A stretch of 64,000 bases of DNA from Maritalea myrionectae DSM 19524 (GCF_000423365.1 NZ_AUHV01000002.1:977270-1041269), one strand, 5' to 3'; shown: positions 1-9,766, counted from the first letter of the stretch. A program made the numbers and translations. Notes: generated by a model not told the origin, from the letters alone.

Positions 1-102
1 GTTCGGTTCGAACCCGGCCAAGAGCGAGATGTGCAGTTAATCCCGATCTCCGGAAACCGCAAAGCATTCGGCTTTAATCAAAAAGTCATGGGAGACCTCT
101 AG
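1..102 (+). CDS. ureB: Urease beta subunit, C-terminal end (partial)
   Basis: The window opens inside a reading frame that ends with TAG at 100-102, immediately before the ureC ATG. The 33 visible residues begin [11 protein letters not shown] and end [10 protein letters not shown], which is the usual C-terminus of the urease beta chain (RFEPG..., GF..KVMG). The beta chain is a structural subunit of the cytoplasmic nickel urease and packs against UreC. The gene start lies outside the window. The zero-length spacing to ureC indicates translational coupling. Confidence 0.9.
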   Translation, partial: VRFEPGQERDVQLIPISGNRKAFGFNQKVMGDL

Positions 103-1812
103 ATGGCGCGCGATATTGCACGGAATACTTATGCCGATATGTTTGGTCCGACGACAGGCGACAAAGTTCGGCTGGCGGATACAGAGCTGTTTATTGAAGT
201 CGAGCGGGACCTGACAACCTATGGCGAGGAAGTCAAATTCGGCGGTGGCAAAGTTATTCGCGACGGCATGGGTCAGTCTCAAGTGACAAATGCCGATGGG
301 GCGATGGATACGGTGGTCACCAATGCGCTGATTGTCGATGTTACTGGTATTTACAAAGCCGATGTCGGGCTCAAGGCGGGCCGCATTGCAAAGATCGGCA
401 AAGCGGGAAACCCCGATACCCAGCCAAACGTAGATGTCATCATCGGCCCCGGCACAGAGATTATTGCGGCCGAAGGTAAAATCCTCACATCGGGCGGTTT
501 TGACAGCCACATTCATTATATTTGCCCTCAGCAAATTGACGATGCGCTGCATTCCGGCGTCACAACCATGCTTGGCGGCGGCACCGGACCCGCGCATGGC
601 ACGTTGGCCACCACCTGCACGCCGGGGCCTTGGCATATTGGTCGCATGCTGCAATCAGCAGACAGTTTACCGATGAACCTTGCCTTTGCCGGAAAAGGCA
701 ATGCGGCGCTGCCACAGGCATTGGAAGAGCAAGTGCTTGGCGGTGCCTGTGCCCTGAAGTTGCATGAGGATTGGGGAACCACGCCTGCAGCGATTGATTG
801 CTGCTTGTCGGTTGCCGATGCATTTTATGTGCAGGTGATGATCCATACTGACACTTTGAATGAAAGCGGGTTTGTCGAACATACGGTTGGTGCGCTCAAA
901 GGCAGAACCATTCACGCCTTTCATACGGAAGGCGCTGGTGGTGGTCATGCCCCCGACATCATCAAAATTTGCGGCGAGCAAAATGTGTTGCCAAGCTCCA
1001 CCAATCCGACCCGACCATTTACCGTGAACACACTTGAAGAACATCTCGACATGTTGATGGTTTGCCACCATTTGGATAAGGGCATTCCAGAGGATGTTGC
1101 CTTTGCTGAAAGTCGAATCCGAAGGGAAACCATTGCCGCAGAGGACATTTTGCATGATCTGGGCGCCTTCTCCATTATCGCATCTGACAGTCAGGCCATG
1201 GGCCGTGTCGGTGAGGTTTTGATCCGCACCTGGCAAACTGCCCATAAAATGAAGGTGCAGCGCGGTCCGTTGAAGGACGAAACGGGTGACAATGATAATG
1301 TTCGCGTCAAACGCTATATCGCCAAATACACGATAAACCCTGCGATCGCCCATGGAATTTCGAAAGAAATCGGGTCAATCGAACAAGGCAAGCGGGCCGA
1401 TCTGGTGTTGTGGGACCCGGCCTTTTTCGGAGTGAAACCTGAGATGGTTGTGATGGGCGGCAGCATCGTGGTTGCCCAGATGGGGGACCCAAACGCCTCT
1501 ATTCCCACGCCGCAGCCCGTTTATTCGCGCCCAATGTTTGGCGCGCTGGGCGGAGCCGTTCAACACACCTCGGTGTCCTTTGTATCCGCTGCGGCATTTG
1601 AAGCGGATATTGGCAATACGCTCGGATTGCAAAAGGAAACAATAGCCGTGGAGAACACACGGAATATAGGCAAATCGGATCTGGTGATGAACGATTATTG
1701 CCCTGAAATAGAAGTCAATCCGGAAACATATGAAGTGCGCGCTGACGGCGAACTTCTCACCTGCGAACCGGCCGAAGAGTTGCCGATGGCCCAAAGGTAT
1801 TTCTTGTTCTGA
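103..1812 (+). CDS. ureC: Urease alpha subunit
   Basis: The protein has 569 residues, normal for UreC, the catalytic subunit that hydrolyses urea to ammonia and carbamate at a di-nickel centre. Active-site landmarks are all visible: HIH at about 136-138 and His248 and His274 as nickel or substrate ligands, the lysine to be carbamylated at about 219 (ALKLHEDWG), the flap with MVCHHLDKG, and the late aspartate in [11 protein letters not shown]. The ATG directly follows the ureB stop, with GGGAG upstream. The stop overlaps the ureE start by one base. Nothing suggests loss of function. Confidence 0.98.
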   Translation: MARDIARNTYADMFGPTTGDKVRLADTELFIEVERDLTTYGEEVKFGGGKVIRDGMGQSQVTNADGAMDTVVTNALIVDVTGIYKADVGLKAGRIAKIGKAGNPDTQPNVDVIIGPGTEIIAAEGKILTSGGFDSHIHYICPQQIDDALHSGVTTMLGGGTGPAHGTLATTCTPGPWHIGRMLQSADSLPMNLAFAGKGNAALPQALEEQVLGGACALKLHEDWGTTPAAIDCCLSVADAFYVQVMIHTDTLNESGFVEHTVGALKGRTIHAFHTEGAGGGHAPDIIKICGEQNVLPSSTNPTRPFTVNTLEEHLDMLMVCHHLDKGIPEDVAFAESRIRRETIAAEDILHDLGAFSIIASDSQAMGRVGEVLIRTWQTAHKMKVQRGPLKDETGDNDNVRVKRYIAKYTINPAIAHGISKEIGSIEQGKRADLVLWDPAFFGVKPEMVVMGGSIVVAQMGDPNASIPTPQPVYSRPMFGALGGAVQHTSVSFVSAAAFEADIGNTLGLQKETIAVENTRNIGKSDLVMNDYCPEIEVNPETYEVRADGELLTCEPAEELPMAQRYFLF

Positions 1813-2258
1813 TGTTACGCGCTTTAAAAATTGACCGCCGCCAGGCGGATCCCATCGATACGGTAACCCTTTCATTTGATGATCGTTTTCGTCGCCGGAT
1901 CAAGCTGTGTGGTGATGCTGGAACCGAGTTCCTGCTGGATCTTGAGAAAACGACTGAGCTTCACGAGGGCGATGATCTGATTTTAGAGGACAACTCGCAT
2001 ATCCGTGTACGGGCAGCACATGAGCCGCTCGTAAAGATCCAAGGTTCCGACGCACATCACTTGCTGCGCTTAACATGGCATATCGGGAACAGGCACTTGC
2101 CCTGTGAAATCCATGAGGATCATCTTGTGATACGTGCTGATCACGTGATTGAACACATGCTGACGCATCTCAATGCCACTTTGGAAAAATTCGAGGGGCC
2201 CTTCACGCCTGAGGGTGGCGCATATGGTCAAGGCAGGACGCATTCGCATGAGCATTGA
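1812..2258 (+). CDS. ureE: Urease accessory protein UreE (nickel metallochaperone)
   Basis: A 148-residue protein starting in a TGATG overlap with ureC. UreE is the cytoplasmic dimeric nickel chaperone that delivers Ni to the UreDFG-urease complex. The body shows the expected beta-rich N-terminal half (about 1-70) and a C-terminal metal-binding half that contains WHIGNRHLPCEI. The tail is only modestly histidine-rich (RTHSHEH), so extra nickel storage is probably small. Its 3' end overlaps ureF by 11 bases. Confidence 0.93.
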   Translation: MLRALKIDRRQADPIDTVTLSFDDRFRRRIKLCGDAGTEFLLDLEKTTELHEGDDLILEDNSHIRVRAAHEPLVKIQGSDAHHLLRLTWHIGNRHLPCEIHEDHLVIRADHVIEHMLTHLNATLEKFEGPFTPEGGAYGQGRTHSHEH

Positions 2259-2886
2259 CCTACACCGACTTGTCGCCTGGTTTTCCCCTTCGTTCCCGAT
2301 TGGCGCATTCAGCTATAGTCATGGGTTGGAGAACGCAATTGAGAATGGCGAGGTGACCAATGGTGGCGAGCTTGCAAGTTGGTTAGAGGCCATTCTGATA
2401 AATGGCAGCGGCAGAAACGATGCCATTTTGATTGCGCAAAGCTATCGCGCTGACGACGATGAACAAAATGCGTTATCAGAACTTAGTTTGGCAATCTGCG
2501 CGGGCCATGAACGGCAGTTCGAAAGCGTGCAACAGGGGCAAGCTTTTGCGAAAACAGCTGGAGAGATATCGGGATATTCGTTTACGCCAGGCCCGCTACC
2601 AATTGTCGTTGGGGAAGTTGCCGCAAAATATGAGATTGGTCTGCGCGAAGTGATCGCACTCTATCTACACAGCTTTGTTTCAAACCTCGTTTCGACGGCA
2701 ATAAGATTGATGCCAATCGGCCAAACCGAAGGCCAAAAGATTCTACATGCTTTGTTCGAGCCCATTGAAATTGTTTCAGAGAACGCCCTGAACGCCTGCT
2801 TGGACGACCTTGGCGGTTCATGCTTTCTCGCCGATATCTCGTCCATGGCCCACGAAACACAACAACCAAGGATTTTCCGAACATGA
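2248..2886 (+). CDS. ureF: Urease accessory protein UreF
   Basis: A 212-residue all-helical maturation factor. It acts in the UreD-UreF-UreG complex that loads nickel and carbamylates the active-site lysine. The signature [18 protein letters not shown] lies at the N-terminus. I chose the ATG at 2248 rather than an upstream in-frame ATG: family members start a few residues before this motif, and AGGCAGGA lies about 9 bases upstream. It overlaps ureE by 11 bases and shares an ATGA junction with ureG. Confidence 0.93.
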   Translation: MSIDLHRLVAWFSPSFPIGAFSYSHGLENAIENGEVTNGGELASWLEAILINGSGRNDAILIAQSYRADDDEQNALSELSLAICAGHERQFESVQQGQAFAKTAGEISGYSFTPGPLPIVVGEVAAKYEIGLREVIALYLHSFVSNLVSTAIRLMPIGQTEGQKILHALFEPIEIVSENALNACLDDLGGSCFLADISSMAHETQQPRIFRT

Positions 2887-3494
2887 CCGGACCTCTACGC
2901 GTCGGCATTGGCGGCCCCGTCGGCGCAGGCAAGACCACACTGACCGAACGGCTCTGCCAGGCAATGGCTGACAAAGTGTCGATGGCGGTTGTCACAAACG
3001 ACATATACACCACAGAGGATGCAGAACACCTCATGCGCAAGCAGGTCCTGCCACTCGATCGCATCAAGGGTGTTGAAACAGGGGGGTGCCCGCATACCGC
3101 TATTCGCGAGGATGCGTCGATTAATCTTGCGGCCATCGATGATCTGGTCGCGACCCACCCTGATCTCGAGCTTGTCCTTATCGAAAGCGGAGGCGACAAT
3201 CTCGCCGCGACGTTCAGCCCGGAGCTCGCAGATATTACAATCTACATGATCGATGTGGCGATGGGCGAAGAAATTCCGCGAAAAAGGGGGCTAGGCCTCA
3301 CCCGATCAGATATTCTGATCATCAACAAATCATCGCTCGCCCCATATGTCGATGTGTCGCTCGACATTATGGAACGCGACACCGAAGAAGTCAGAAACGG
3401 TAAACCTTATGTGTTCGCTGATCTTAAATCTGGCAATGGTGTAGCGGAAATTGTCGAAATCTTGTCAGAACTTGGCGGCTTGGCGCGTTCTTGA
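2883..3494 (+). CDS. ureG: Urease accessory GTPase UreG
   Basis: A 203-residue SIMIBI-class GTPase that powers nickel insertion into urease. The P-loop [10 protein letters not shown] is at about 10-19. The metal-binding Cys-Pro-His is at about 69-71 ([11 protein letters not shown]), and a guanine-specificity NKSS-type motif appears in [13 protein letters not shown]. The ATG at 2883 overlaps the ureF stop by four bases, so the in-frame ATG at 2820 is not used. It is the last gene of the visible urease operon. ureD and ureA are not in the window and would lie upstream. Confidence 0.96.
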   Translation: MTGPLRVGIGGPVGAGKTTLTERLCQAMADKVSMAVVTNDIYTTEDAEHLMRKQVLPLDRIKGVETGGCPHTAIREDASINLAAIDDLVATHPDLELVLIESGGDNLAATFSPELADITIYMIDVAMGEEIPRKRGLGLTRSDILIINKSSLAPYVDVSLDIMERDTEEVRNGKPYVFADLKSGNGVAEIVEILSELGGLARS

Positions 3495-3684
3495 ACTCGT
3501 ACTTTTCGAACTGGCTAGCACATGTTTCATGTTTGGCAATTCGAAATTGGATGGGCCGCATCTTTTTTCGCACAGTCCAACAGTGAGGCTTGACGCTCAT
3601 CTTACGCGGCACTGGGCATAATTCACCCTAACTCCATCACATGGGTGGTGGTGCTAGAAATATGAAGCGCCTTATCAAGAAGAA
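3495..3684. other. Intergenic stretch after ureG
   Basis: No gene, tRNA or clear Rho-independent terminator is visible between the ureG stop and the start of the integrase-type repeat. It probably marks the edge of the conserved chromosome before the island. That is inference from the repeat beginning at about 3685. Confidence 0.4.
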
Positions 3685-4028
3685 TGGCAGAGAGAGAGAC
3701 TGTATTTTATGGTGTAAACATCAATCAAAATCGATCTGAATCCATCCGTCTTATCTCTTTATATTCAATAACTTATTGATTTCATCTATCAAAATCTGTC
3801 AAAATAAAAATCAGTAAATCAAACCCACACTGGCGGGCTAGATGGTGGGCTGAAATGATATTGACAGATACCAAACTAAAGAAGATTTCACCGAAATTTA
3901 AGCCGGTCGCGGACGTTTATGTTCAGGGCTTATATTTTTATCCTTCTGCTACAAAGGTTGGCAATGGGAAGTGGCTTTTTCGATATACCTCCCCGCTCAC
4001 TCGTAAACGTCGCGAAATGGGGTTTGGG
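3685..4028 (+). repeat. Left copy of the 344-bp att/int-start direct repeat
   Basis: This stretch aligns without net gaps to 51915-52258, with an exact offset of 48,230 bp. By eye roughly 85-90% of bases match. It begins with TGGCAGAGAGAGAG; the right copy has TGGCGGAGAGAGAG, the reverse complement of a typical tRNA-Ser 3' end. It then contains an AT-rich integrase leader, two GGGCT-containing repeats just before an ATG, and the first 58 codons of an integrase. Homology stops abruptly after 4028. Confidence 0.85.
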
Positions 4029-4085
4029 TGCAGAGCGTTTTGTTTAACGGCATTCCGCCCCATATCTGACTTTCAACGTAATTGA
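3855..4085 (+). pseudogene. Truncated tyrosine integrase (P4 type), N-terminal fragment
   Basis: The first 58 residues (MILTDTKLKK... to KRREMGFG) match the intact integrase at 52085-53296 almost residue for residue. The remaining 18 codons are unrelated and run to a stop. This fragment keeps only the N-terminal arm-binding (DUF4102-like) segment. All catalytic residues (Arg, His-x-x-Arg, His, Tyr) are gone, so it cannot recombine DNA. The break at 4028 is sharp, as expected from a deletion or insertion rather than gradual decay. Confidence 0.88.
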
Positions 4086-4224
4086 ATTCAGAGCACTACA
4101 ATCAACAAATCCAGACATTCAAATTCTTGACAATTCAAGTGTCATTTTGGGCCCGCAATTCGTGCCAAGCTACCTCTGCCACTACCAACCAGATGGGAAA
4201 TAGTATGGCTTGCATGTTAGCTTT

Positions 4225-4258
4225 GAGGTGGGGCTGGTCGAAGGATCACCCCCACCTC
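4225..4258 (-). terminator. Stem-loop downstream of the FtsX/small-peptide genes
   Basis: GAGGTGGGG at 4225-4233 pairs perfectly with CCCCACCTC at 4250-4258 around a 16-base loop. It lies 9 bases beyond the stop of the 45-residue peptide gene on the minus strand. There is no strong T-run on that strand, so it is only a candidate terminator or mRNA-stabilising hairpin. Confidence 0.4.
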
Positions 4259-4266
4259 TGAGGGTT

Positions 4267-4404
4267 TTAACCGCCGTGTAGTTGCTGCAAAATACTGACG
4301 AAATTAAGGGAAACGCTGAAATGTACGACCAGTCCAATCCCAATGATCAGAAGGGCAAAAATGCCCACTAGTTTTAGTCGAGATAATGGTGTTCTTTTTG
4401 ACAT
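4267..4404 (-). CDS. 45-residue single-pass membrane peptide, unknown function
   Basis: A short open frame reads MSKRTPLSRLKLVGIFALL followed by IIGIGLVVHFSVSLNF and ends QQLHGG. It has a basic N-terminus (KR, R, K) and one strongly hydrophobic helix at about 12-33, so an N-in orientation is expected. ATAGGAAAAC precedes the ATG, and the gene starts 7 bases after the stop of the FtsX permease, so it is very likely co-translated with it. No family is recognised. It could be a small accessory subunit of the exporter or an unrelated membrane peptide. Confidence 0.6.
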   Translation of the reverse strand: MSKRTPLSRLKLVGIFALLIIGIGLVVHFSVSLNFVSILQQLHGG

Positions 4405-4411
4405 GGTTTTC

Positions 4412-6793
4412 CTATTGGCGGTTGAGGGAGGAATTTACGCTTTCGCGAATAGCTGAGAAGGCTGGTGGGCTGGACGCAAGTACTACGCCCACGAGTGAGC
4501 CGAGAGCCCATATCAGTAAAGTTGCAAAATCGAACGAGAATGGCAGCGCCATCCCAAATGTCATTTCGCCGATCAAAGAGGAGAGAAATTGAGATACTGG
4601 AATTGATACAAGTACCCCTGCTATGAGTGCAAACGACCAGAGGACTATACCCTCAGACAAGATACTTGTGAGAATTTGTCCCCGTCTGGCACCAATTGCC
4701 CTAAGAATGCCAAATTCACTGCGCCGCTCAACCACGGAAATACCTTGTGTCGTCATAAGTCCCAACGCCCCAACGGCGGCCATCATTAAACCCAACGAAG
4801 TTAGAGTTACGGTGAGAATACGGATGTGACCGGATACCGCTTTGACCATCTGATTTTCAGAGACGACATTGGCAACGCCAACGCCCCATGCCTGTGTCAA
4901 CGTGTCGATGGTGGATACTGTCATTTTGGTCGAAAACTCAGGCGATGCCTTGTATACTAGCGAGTTCACGCCAGAAAATCCTTGAAGGCTTTTTAGCTCC
5001 GCAGCTGAAATATATGCATTCGCGGGGCTCATATATTGGCGTATTACTGCTGTTAGAGGCAGACGGATTGCTGCCCCATCGACAGACAAATTCAATACTT
5101 TGCCAATCGCTGGATTGCCTAGCATGGCGAGGGCAGATTGGTTTAAGATAATGCCATTTGATAATCCACCAATAGTCGACCCTTGAAGAACTTTGTGGTG
5201 TTGAATGTTTTTTGTGCTCGGCAGAGCTATTAATGACAGTGACCCGTGACCTCCGTCTGGATATGTCCGAACAAGTGTGAGACCGTCTTCCCGAATGGTA
5301 GCTGCTTCGAGTACAAGTGCCGCATCCAAAGGAACCATGTTGGGCAATGCTGCCGAAACAGCGGCCGCCTGAGGTGCCGAAATTGGGTCGGTGAGAATAA
5401 GCTGGATATCCTGCAGACGCTCCTCGGCTGCAATGTTTGTCGATAGCGTATAGCCAGCTGCCACATTTCTCGCAGAAAGGGTAATTGCTCCCGCGAGCGT
5501 CAGCAAACTGATCGCTAAGGCACTACGCCAAGGATTCCTCAAAAGTCCTGCTGTAGCGAGCCTGCGTGTGCCGCTGCCAAGTAAAATTGTGATCGTTTGC
5601 TTCTGTTTTACACTGCTGGAAATCTGGTCTGATAGCGCACTTATTACAGAAAGACCTGTCGCACGCAGCAGCGGGCGGATTGCAAAAACGATAGGCGTGC
5701 CGATTGAAGTAACAATCCAAAAAGTGATAAGACCGACGGATGGAGTTGTCGTCGTTATATCAAAATTCAATAATGATGAAACCGATTGGGCCAATCCGTT
5801 CCCCAAAACTAATCCAATTGGAACAGCAATCAAAAACGCAGCCAAACCCAAGATTGCCACTCCAGAGAAATACATATTTTGGATCTGCTTTTGCCTCGCG
5901 CCGATAGTCTTCATGATGGCGATTTGGCGCACCTGTTGAACCATTAATCCCTCGATAGTGACGGAGACAAGGAATGCGGAAAGCAAAAAGGCGGTCGCTC
6001 CAAAAACCATGAACAAGCTGAGAACGGCGTTCATTTGATTAGCGTGGGGATGGGTTTGTGCATATGGAACTTGCACAAGGTGAACGTCTACTTGCTCCTG
6101 TCCGAGTGTTGATGCGATCTTCGCCATTTTTTGGTCAACGTTTTCTTGGTCACCAAGATCACCACTTACGCGGATCTTGATTAGTTCCAGCGGAGCACTT
6201 GTCAGTTTGGCCCAAGTTGATCGATCTATGTATCCATAAACTGCTTGCTCTTGTTCGGCTGGTGCGAGAGCTGGATCAAAAACAGTTCCCGCAACTGTAA
6301 ATTGAGTGAAGCCGACACCCGGTAAATCAAAACTGACTTCTCCGCCGATCTGCACATCTGCGACATTTAACGCGCGTCGTTCCAAATACATCTGAGCATT
6401 ACCATTTGACGCACCCTGTTCTTCAAGACGAAGCTTACCAATTTCGTGAGTGAGGGGATTTGAAGAAACGAATAGAATTCCACGCCCAAAGCTACCATCC
6501 TCCAGCCTCACACGAGTGTGCAAAATGTTGGCAGCTTCAGCCTCGCTAACTTCAGGCAAAGCACGCACGCGTTCTAAAAGTTCGTCGTCTACAAATCCTA
6601 TATCTAGAATACCGGAAGCGGGATTTGTTGTGGTGTATGCTGAGGTTATGTCGCGTGTCAAAATTGTGCTTGATGAGCTCAATGCCACCACGCAGATCAG
6701 TCCGAAAACCATTGCCATTACTGCAAGTGCGAGACGACCGCCAATTGCCTGAAAATCGCGACCAAGTTTTAACAGCGGTGCCGGAACTCTCAT
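4412..6793 (-). CDS. ABC transporter permease, duplicated FtsX domain (MacB/LolC-like superfamily)
   Basis: A 793-residue membrane protein. One helix near 20-42 is followed by a large extracytoplasmic domain (about 45-255) and three helices (about 258-395). Then come a second anchor helix (about 415-435), a second extracytoplasmic domain and three C-terminal helices (about 655-785). This is the double FtsX layout of mechanotransmission-type ABC systems, which extrude lipids, peptides or drugs or release lipoproteins. No porter-type substrate motif can be read. The start overlaps the ATPase stop by four bases (ATGA). Expression is probably controlled by the divergent TetR protein. Confidence 0.9.
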   Translation of the reverse strand: MRVPAPLLKLGRDFQAIGGRLALAVMAMVFGLICVVALSSSSTILTRDITSAYTTTNPASGILDIGFVDDELLERVRALPEVSEAEAANILHTRVRLEDGSFGRGILFVSSNPLTHEIGKLRLEEQGASNGNAQMYLERRALNVADVQIGGEVSFDLPGVGFTQFTVAGTVFDPALAPAEQEQAVYGYIDRSTWAKLTSAPLELIKIRVSGDLGDQENVDQKMAKIASTLGQEQVDVHLVQVPYAQTHPHANQMNAVLSLFMVFGATAFLLSAFLVSVTIEGLMVQQVRQIAIMKTIGARQKQIQNMYFSGVAILGLAAFLIAVPIGLVLGNGLAQSVSSLLNFDITTTTPSVGLITFWIVTSIGTPIVFAIRPLLRATGLSVISALSDQISSSVKQKQTITILLGSGTRRLATAGLLRNPWRSALAISLLTLAGAITLSARNVAAGYTLSTNIAAEERLQDIQLILTDPISAPQAAAVSAALPNMVPLDAALVLEAATIREDGLTLVRTYPDGGHGSLSLIALPSTKNIQHHKVLQGSTIGGLSNGIILNQSALAMLGNPAIGKVLNLSVDGAAIRLPLTAVIRQYMSPANAYISAAELKSLQGFSGVNSLVYKASPEFSTKMTVSTIDTLTQAWGVGVANVVSENQMVKAVSGHIRILTVTLTSLGLMMAAVGALGLMTTQGISVVERRSEFGILRAIGARRGQILTSILSEGIVLWSFALIAGVLVSIPVSQFLSSLIGEMTFGMALPFSFDFATLLIWALGSLVGVVLASSPPAFSAIRESVNSSLNRQ

Positions 6794-7506
6794 GTGACGT
6801 CCTCCGACACAATCTGTACGCCGTCTGCGAGTTCAAATGTACGAGAGTAGTAGTCGGTCAGTGCGAGATCATGTGTAACCATGACGACTGACTTGTTGCG
6901 TAAGCATAGCACCGCAAAAAGGTCCATAACTGACTTTGCGGTGGTTGTATCAAGATTGCCAGTTGGTTCATCAGCAAAGATAATATTTGGATCATTTGCA
7001 AGCGCGCGTGCGATCGCAGCCCGCTGCTGCTGCCCACCCGAAAGCTCGCTTGGCAACTTGTCGGATTGATGTAAAATCTCTAGGTCATCAAGCAGGGATT
7101 TAGCTCGGGTTAGCCGTTCTGCTTTTGGTATGATGTTGCAAAGATCCATCGGCATTAGGATATTTTCCAACACTGACAGTGAAGGTAAGAGCTGGAAGGA
7201 TTGGAAGACAATTCCTACGTTCTTTCCGCGCCAGCGCGCCAGTTCTTCTTCACTCAATTTGGTAATGTCTGTGATGGAGTCTGACCTGGAAATAATTTCT
7301 CCGCTGGTGCTTACATCAAGCCCGGCAAGCAAATTGATCAGCGTGGACTTCCCACTTCCCGAACGCCCTATAATGGCAATAAACTCACCAGGACTTATGT
7401 CAATCGAGATATCTCTTAAAGCAGCGCACGTTGTTCCGCCCGTATTGTAGATTTTTGAAATACGTTTCGCGGAAAGGATTGGTGCAGTCGAACTGGTTGG
7501 GAGCAT
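6790..7506 (-). CDS. ABC transporter ATP-binding protein (LolD/MacB type)
   Basis: A 238-residue ATPase that partners the FtsX permease downstream. Walker A is GRSGSGKST, the signature is LSGGQQQR, and Walker B is [12 protein letters not shown]. The sequence DEPTGNLDT and a late MVTHD switch are typical of the LolD/FtsE/MacB subgroup. The ATG at 7504-7506 has GAGGA at a good distance; the frame also extends one codon to a TTG. It is first in the operon, followed by the permease and the 45-residue peptide. Confidence 0.95.
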   Translation of the reverse strand: MLPTSSTAPILSAKRISKIYNTGGTTCAALRDISIDISPGEFIAIIGRSGSGKSTLINLLAGLDVSTSGEIISRSDSITDITKLSEEELARWRGKNVGIVFQSFQLLPSLSVLENILMPMDLCNIIPKAERLTRAKSLLDDLEILHQSDKLPSELSGGQQQRAAIARALANDPNIIFADEPTGNLDTTTAKSVMDLFAVLCLRNKSVVMVTHDLALTDYYSRTFELADGVQIVSEDVT

Positions 7507-7525
7507 CAAAATTCCTCTTTATGGA

Positions 7526-7650
7526 CAAGTGTCTATTATTGTTACAATGTTCATATGCAACCAACGTTATGGCTTTCAATGCCAATTGGGCGGTGTGGGG
7601 AATCAATTGCTGGACGGCTGGAATGGTATCTGTCCGATAGGAGACACTTG
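7526..7650. promoter_or_regulatory. Divergent promoter region with flanking inverted repeat
   Basis: The intergenic region between the exporter and tetR carries CAAGTGTCT at 7526-7534 and its exact inverse AGACACTTG at 7642-7650. One sits beside each start codon. A second short dyad, ATTGT-T-ACAAT, lies at 7538-7548. TetR proteins bind dyads in such divergent regions, so these are candidate operators. The 7642 arm overlaps the tetR ribosome-binding site, and coincidence is possible. Confidence 0.35.
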
Positions 7651-7651
7651 A

Positions 7652-8218
7652 ATGGACAAACGTAGTCAAAGAACCCGGGATGCTTTGTTGGAAGCCATGG
7701 TTGTGCTGATGCAAGAAAAACCATGGGAAGCCATAACAATACGCGAAATTTGTGAGGAAGCGGATATTGCACGTTCCACATTCTACATACATTTCGCCGG
7801 CAAAAGTGAGCTGCAGGAATATGGATTACGTTTTTTGGAGTTGGAGTTACGCGCTATGCCAACGTCTCGGTCCTTGGACGAAGATGGCAAGCTGGGGCAC
7901 TTGCCATGTATTCTGCAAATCATGATGGCACCCCAACACCAATTCCTGTTCAAGGATGCTCAGAGCTCGCCCGCTGCATCGTTAGCTCGCTCTAAAATGA
8001 GTGCCGTCGCGTTTGATCTGATTGAGAATGAAATTCGGTCGTCACGGTATTTTGGCCAGAATTCGGAATTGTCTATCCATTTTATTGCGGCAGGCGTTCA
8101 AATGGCTGTGCACCAATGGCACCAGCAAAGCGTTGAAAGTGGACTGGGTCTTATGCTTGAAGAATTGGACGGGATAATCTCAAGAACGCTACAGGATACT
8201 CGTCTCCTCACTTCTTGA
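7652..8218 (+). CDS. TetR-family transcriptional regulator
   Basis: A 188-residue protein. The N-terminal helix-turn-helix is at about 25-47 (ITIREICEEADIARSTF, then YIHFAGKSEL), the classic TetR pattern ending in YxHFxxK. The C-terminal ligand-binding part is not recognisable by family. AGGAG lies 8 bases before the ATG. It is transcribed away from the FtsX exporter operon and is most simply its repressor, relieved by a ligand that the exporter may handle. That role is inferred from position. Confidence 0.92.
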   Translation: MDKRSQRTRDALLEAMVVLMQEKPWEAITIREICEEADIARSTFYIHFAGKSELQEYGLRFLELELRAMPTSRSLDEDGKLGHLPCILQIMMAPQHQFLFKDAQSSPAASLARSKMSAVAFDLIENEIRSSRYFGQNSELSIHFIAAGVQMAVHQWHQQSVESGLGLMLEELDGIISRTLQDTRLLTS

Positions 8219-8248
8219 ACAAGATTGAGTGGCACGGGCATTGCTGTG

Positions 8249-8698
8249 TTTCGTCGTTATGATGCAGCGAGTTTGATTTCCAAAAAAGCGCGGGCGTCCG
8301 AGCAATCGTGCATATTCCAAAGGATTTAAGGATTATGTCATTGAGGTTGTGCGGCAAAACTATGCGGAATTTGGCCCCACTCTTGCGCTTGAGAAGCTCT
8401 ATGAGCATCATGACGTTTCTGTATCCAAAGAGACCTTGCGCAAATTGATGTTCGCTGCCGGTTTGTGGACCTCACGCTAGGAGTGCAAGGGCCGGATTTA
8501 TCAACCGCGCAATCGGCGTGAGTGTTTTGGAGAACTCATTCAAATTGATGGCTCACATCATTGGTGGTTTGAGGATCGTGGCTCAAAGTGCGCCTGCTCG
8601 TCTTTATTGATGATGCCACCAGCAAAATTGTACATTTGCGGTTCTGTAAGACCGAGAACACTTTTGACTGTTTCCATAGTGATACTAGCGGATCGACT
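8249..8698 (+). pseudogene. ISNCY-family transposase relic
   Basis: Read in three frames, this stretch encodes pieces typical of ISNCY transposases. There is a basic linker (KRGRPSNRAYSKGF) and a helical segment ending LRKLMFAAGLWTSR. An in-frame TAG follows at 8478-8480. After it come GELIQIDGSHHWWFEDRG and, after another frameshift near 8590, LLVFIDDATSKIVHLRF, the integrase-core (DDE) start. At least two frameshifts and a stop make it dead. Neither inverted-repeat end could be located. It follows tetR by about 30 bases. Confidence 0.8.
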
Positions 8699-8845
8699 GA
8701 ACGATTGGCCTCCGGATTCTTTTCAGAACGTTGGCGCGCCGCCGCAATCTGCAATTATCCCTGCTAAATCATGTAGGCCTTGTCCCGCCAGCATCATCGA
8801 CCATTTGCAAAGCCAAATAATGAGCAATTCCAATAAAGAGCGCAG

Positions 8846-9751
8846 TTATTTCAATCCAGTTGCGTTCACATAGATTGCGTAAATGGATGTGGTTGCGCAC
8901 ACAAAAAGCCTGTTTTTCTTCGGGCCGATAAAGCAGAGATTGGCGACAACTTCAGGGATCAATATCTTGCCCAGCAATGTGCCGTCTGGTGCAATGCAGT
9001 GGATCCCATCCCCGGCTGAGGTCCAAATGCGGCCCTTCGCATCCACTCTGAACCCGTCATAATGTCCGTCATTTGTTGTTGAAATCACGCGTCCGGTGCC
9101 CAAGCTGTTTGTGCCCTCGTCCACTGTATACGAACAGATTTTTGGGACGCAGTTGGGATCATGTGTAATGCCGGAGTCTACAACATAAAGCTCGCGCTCA
9201 TCCGGTGAGAACGCCAGGCCGTTTGGCTGCACCAAATCTTTGATTACACAGGTAACTGATCCGTCTGGATCAATTCGATAAACATTGCTGGCACCAATTT
9301 CTGAAGGGGCCGCATCGCCCTCATATTCGGTATCGATGCCATAGGTCGGATCAGAGAACCACACAGAATTGTCGCTTTTGACAATCACATCATTGGGGGA
9401 ATTGAACCTTTTACCCTCAAAGGTGCGCGCCAAAGTGGTCGTGGTGCCATCATGCTCAATTCTACTGATACACCTGCCCTGATGTTCGCACGAAATCAAA
9501 CGCCCGTCATTGTCCACCGTATGCCCGTTTTGATAACCGGCGGGGCGTTCAAATTCAGATATTGAACCACTTGTTTCGTCCCACCGCAGGGTCCGGTTGT
9601 TTGGAATGTCAGACCAAATCACATATTTCCCGGCCGGAAACCAGGCAGGTCCCTCGCACCAGCGACCACCAGTCCAAAGCCTTTCAAGCTGACTGTTTGC
9701 CAGGACCAGCTTTTGAAATTCTGGTTCAATGATCTGATAGAGATCGGACAT
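8846..9751 (-). CDS. SMP-30/gluconolactonase-family sugar lactonase
   Basis: A 301-residue six-bladed beta-propeller. The metal-ligand positions of the family are visible: Glu33 in EGPAWFP, Asn in FNSPNDV, Asn in VQPNGLAFS and Asp in YDGFRVDAKG. Such enzymes hydrolyse aldonolactones to aldonic acids. As the last gene of an operon with a pentonate dehydratase, it most probably opens the pentonolactone. No signal peptide is seen, so it acts in the cytoplasm. It starts 15 bases after the upstream permease stop. Confidence 0.9.
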   Translation of the reverse strand: MSDLYQIIEPEFQKLVLANSQLERLWTGGRWCEGPAWFPAGKYVIWSDIPNNRTLRWDETSGSISEFERPAGYQNGHTVDNDGRLISCEHQGRCISRIEHDGTTTTLARTFEGKRFNSPNDVIVKSDNSVWFSDPTYGIDTEYEGDAAPSEIGASNVYRIDPDGSVTCVIKDLVQPNGLAFSPDERELYVVDSGITHDPNCVPKICSYTVDEGTNSLGTGRVISTTNDGHYDGFRVDAKGRIWTSAGDGIHCIAPDGTLLGKILIPEVVANLCFIGPKKNRLFVCATTSIYAIYVNATGLK

Positions 9752-9766
9752 CCGCTTTCCCTTTAT

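Noticed and set aside
667-1353. 228-codon frame opposite ureC
   Set aside because: It lies antisense inside an unquestionable ureC, and its translation has no family features.
3495-3684. tRNA gene expected next to an integrase
   Set aside because: No cloverleaf could be drawn here or at 51495-51914. Only the 14-bp tRNA-Ser-like core is present.
3855-4085. Stand-alone 76-residue protein
   Set aside because: The first 58 codons are an integrase N-terminus and the rest is unrelated read-through to a stop, so it is treated as a truncated integrase.
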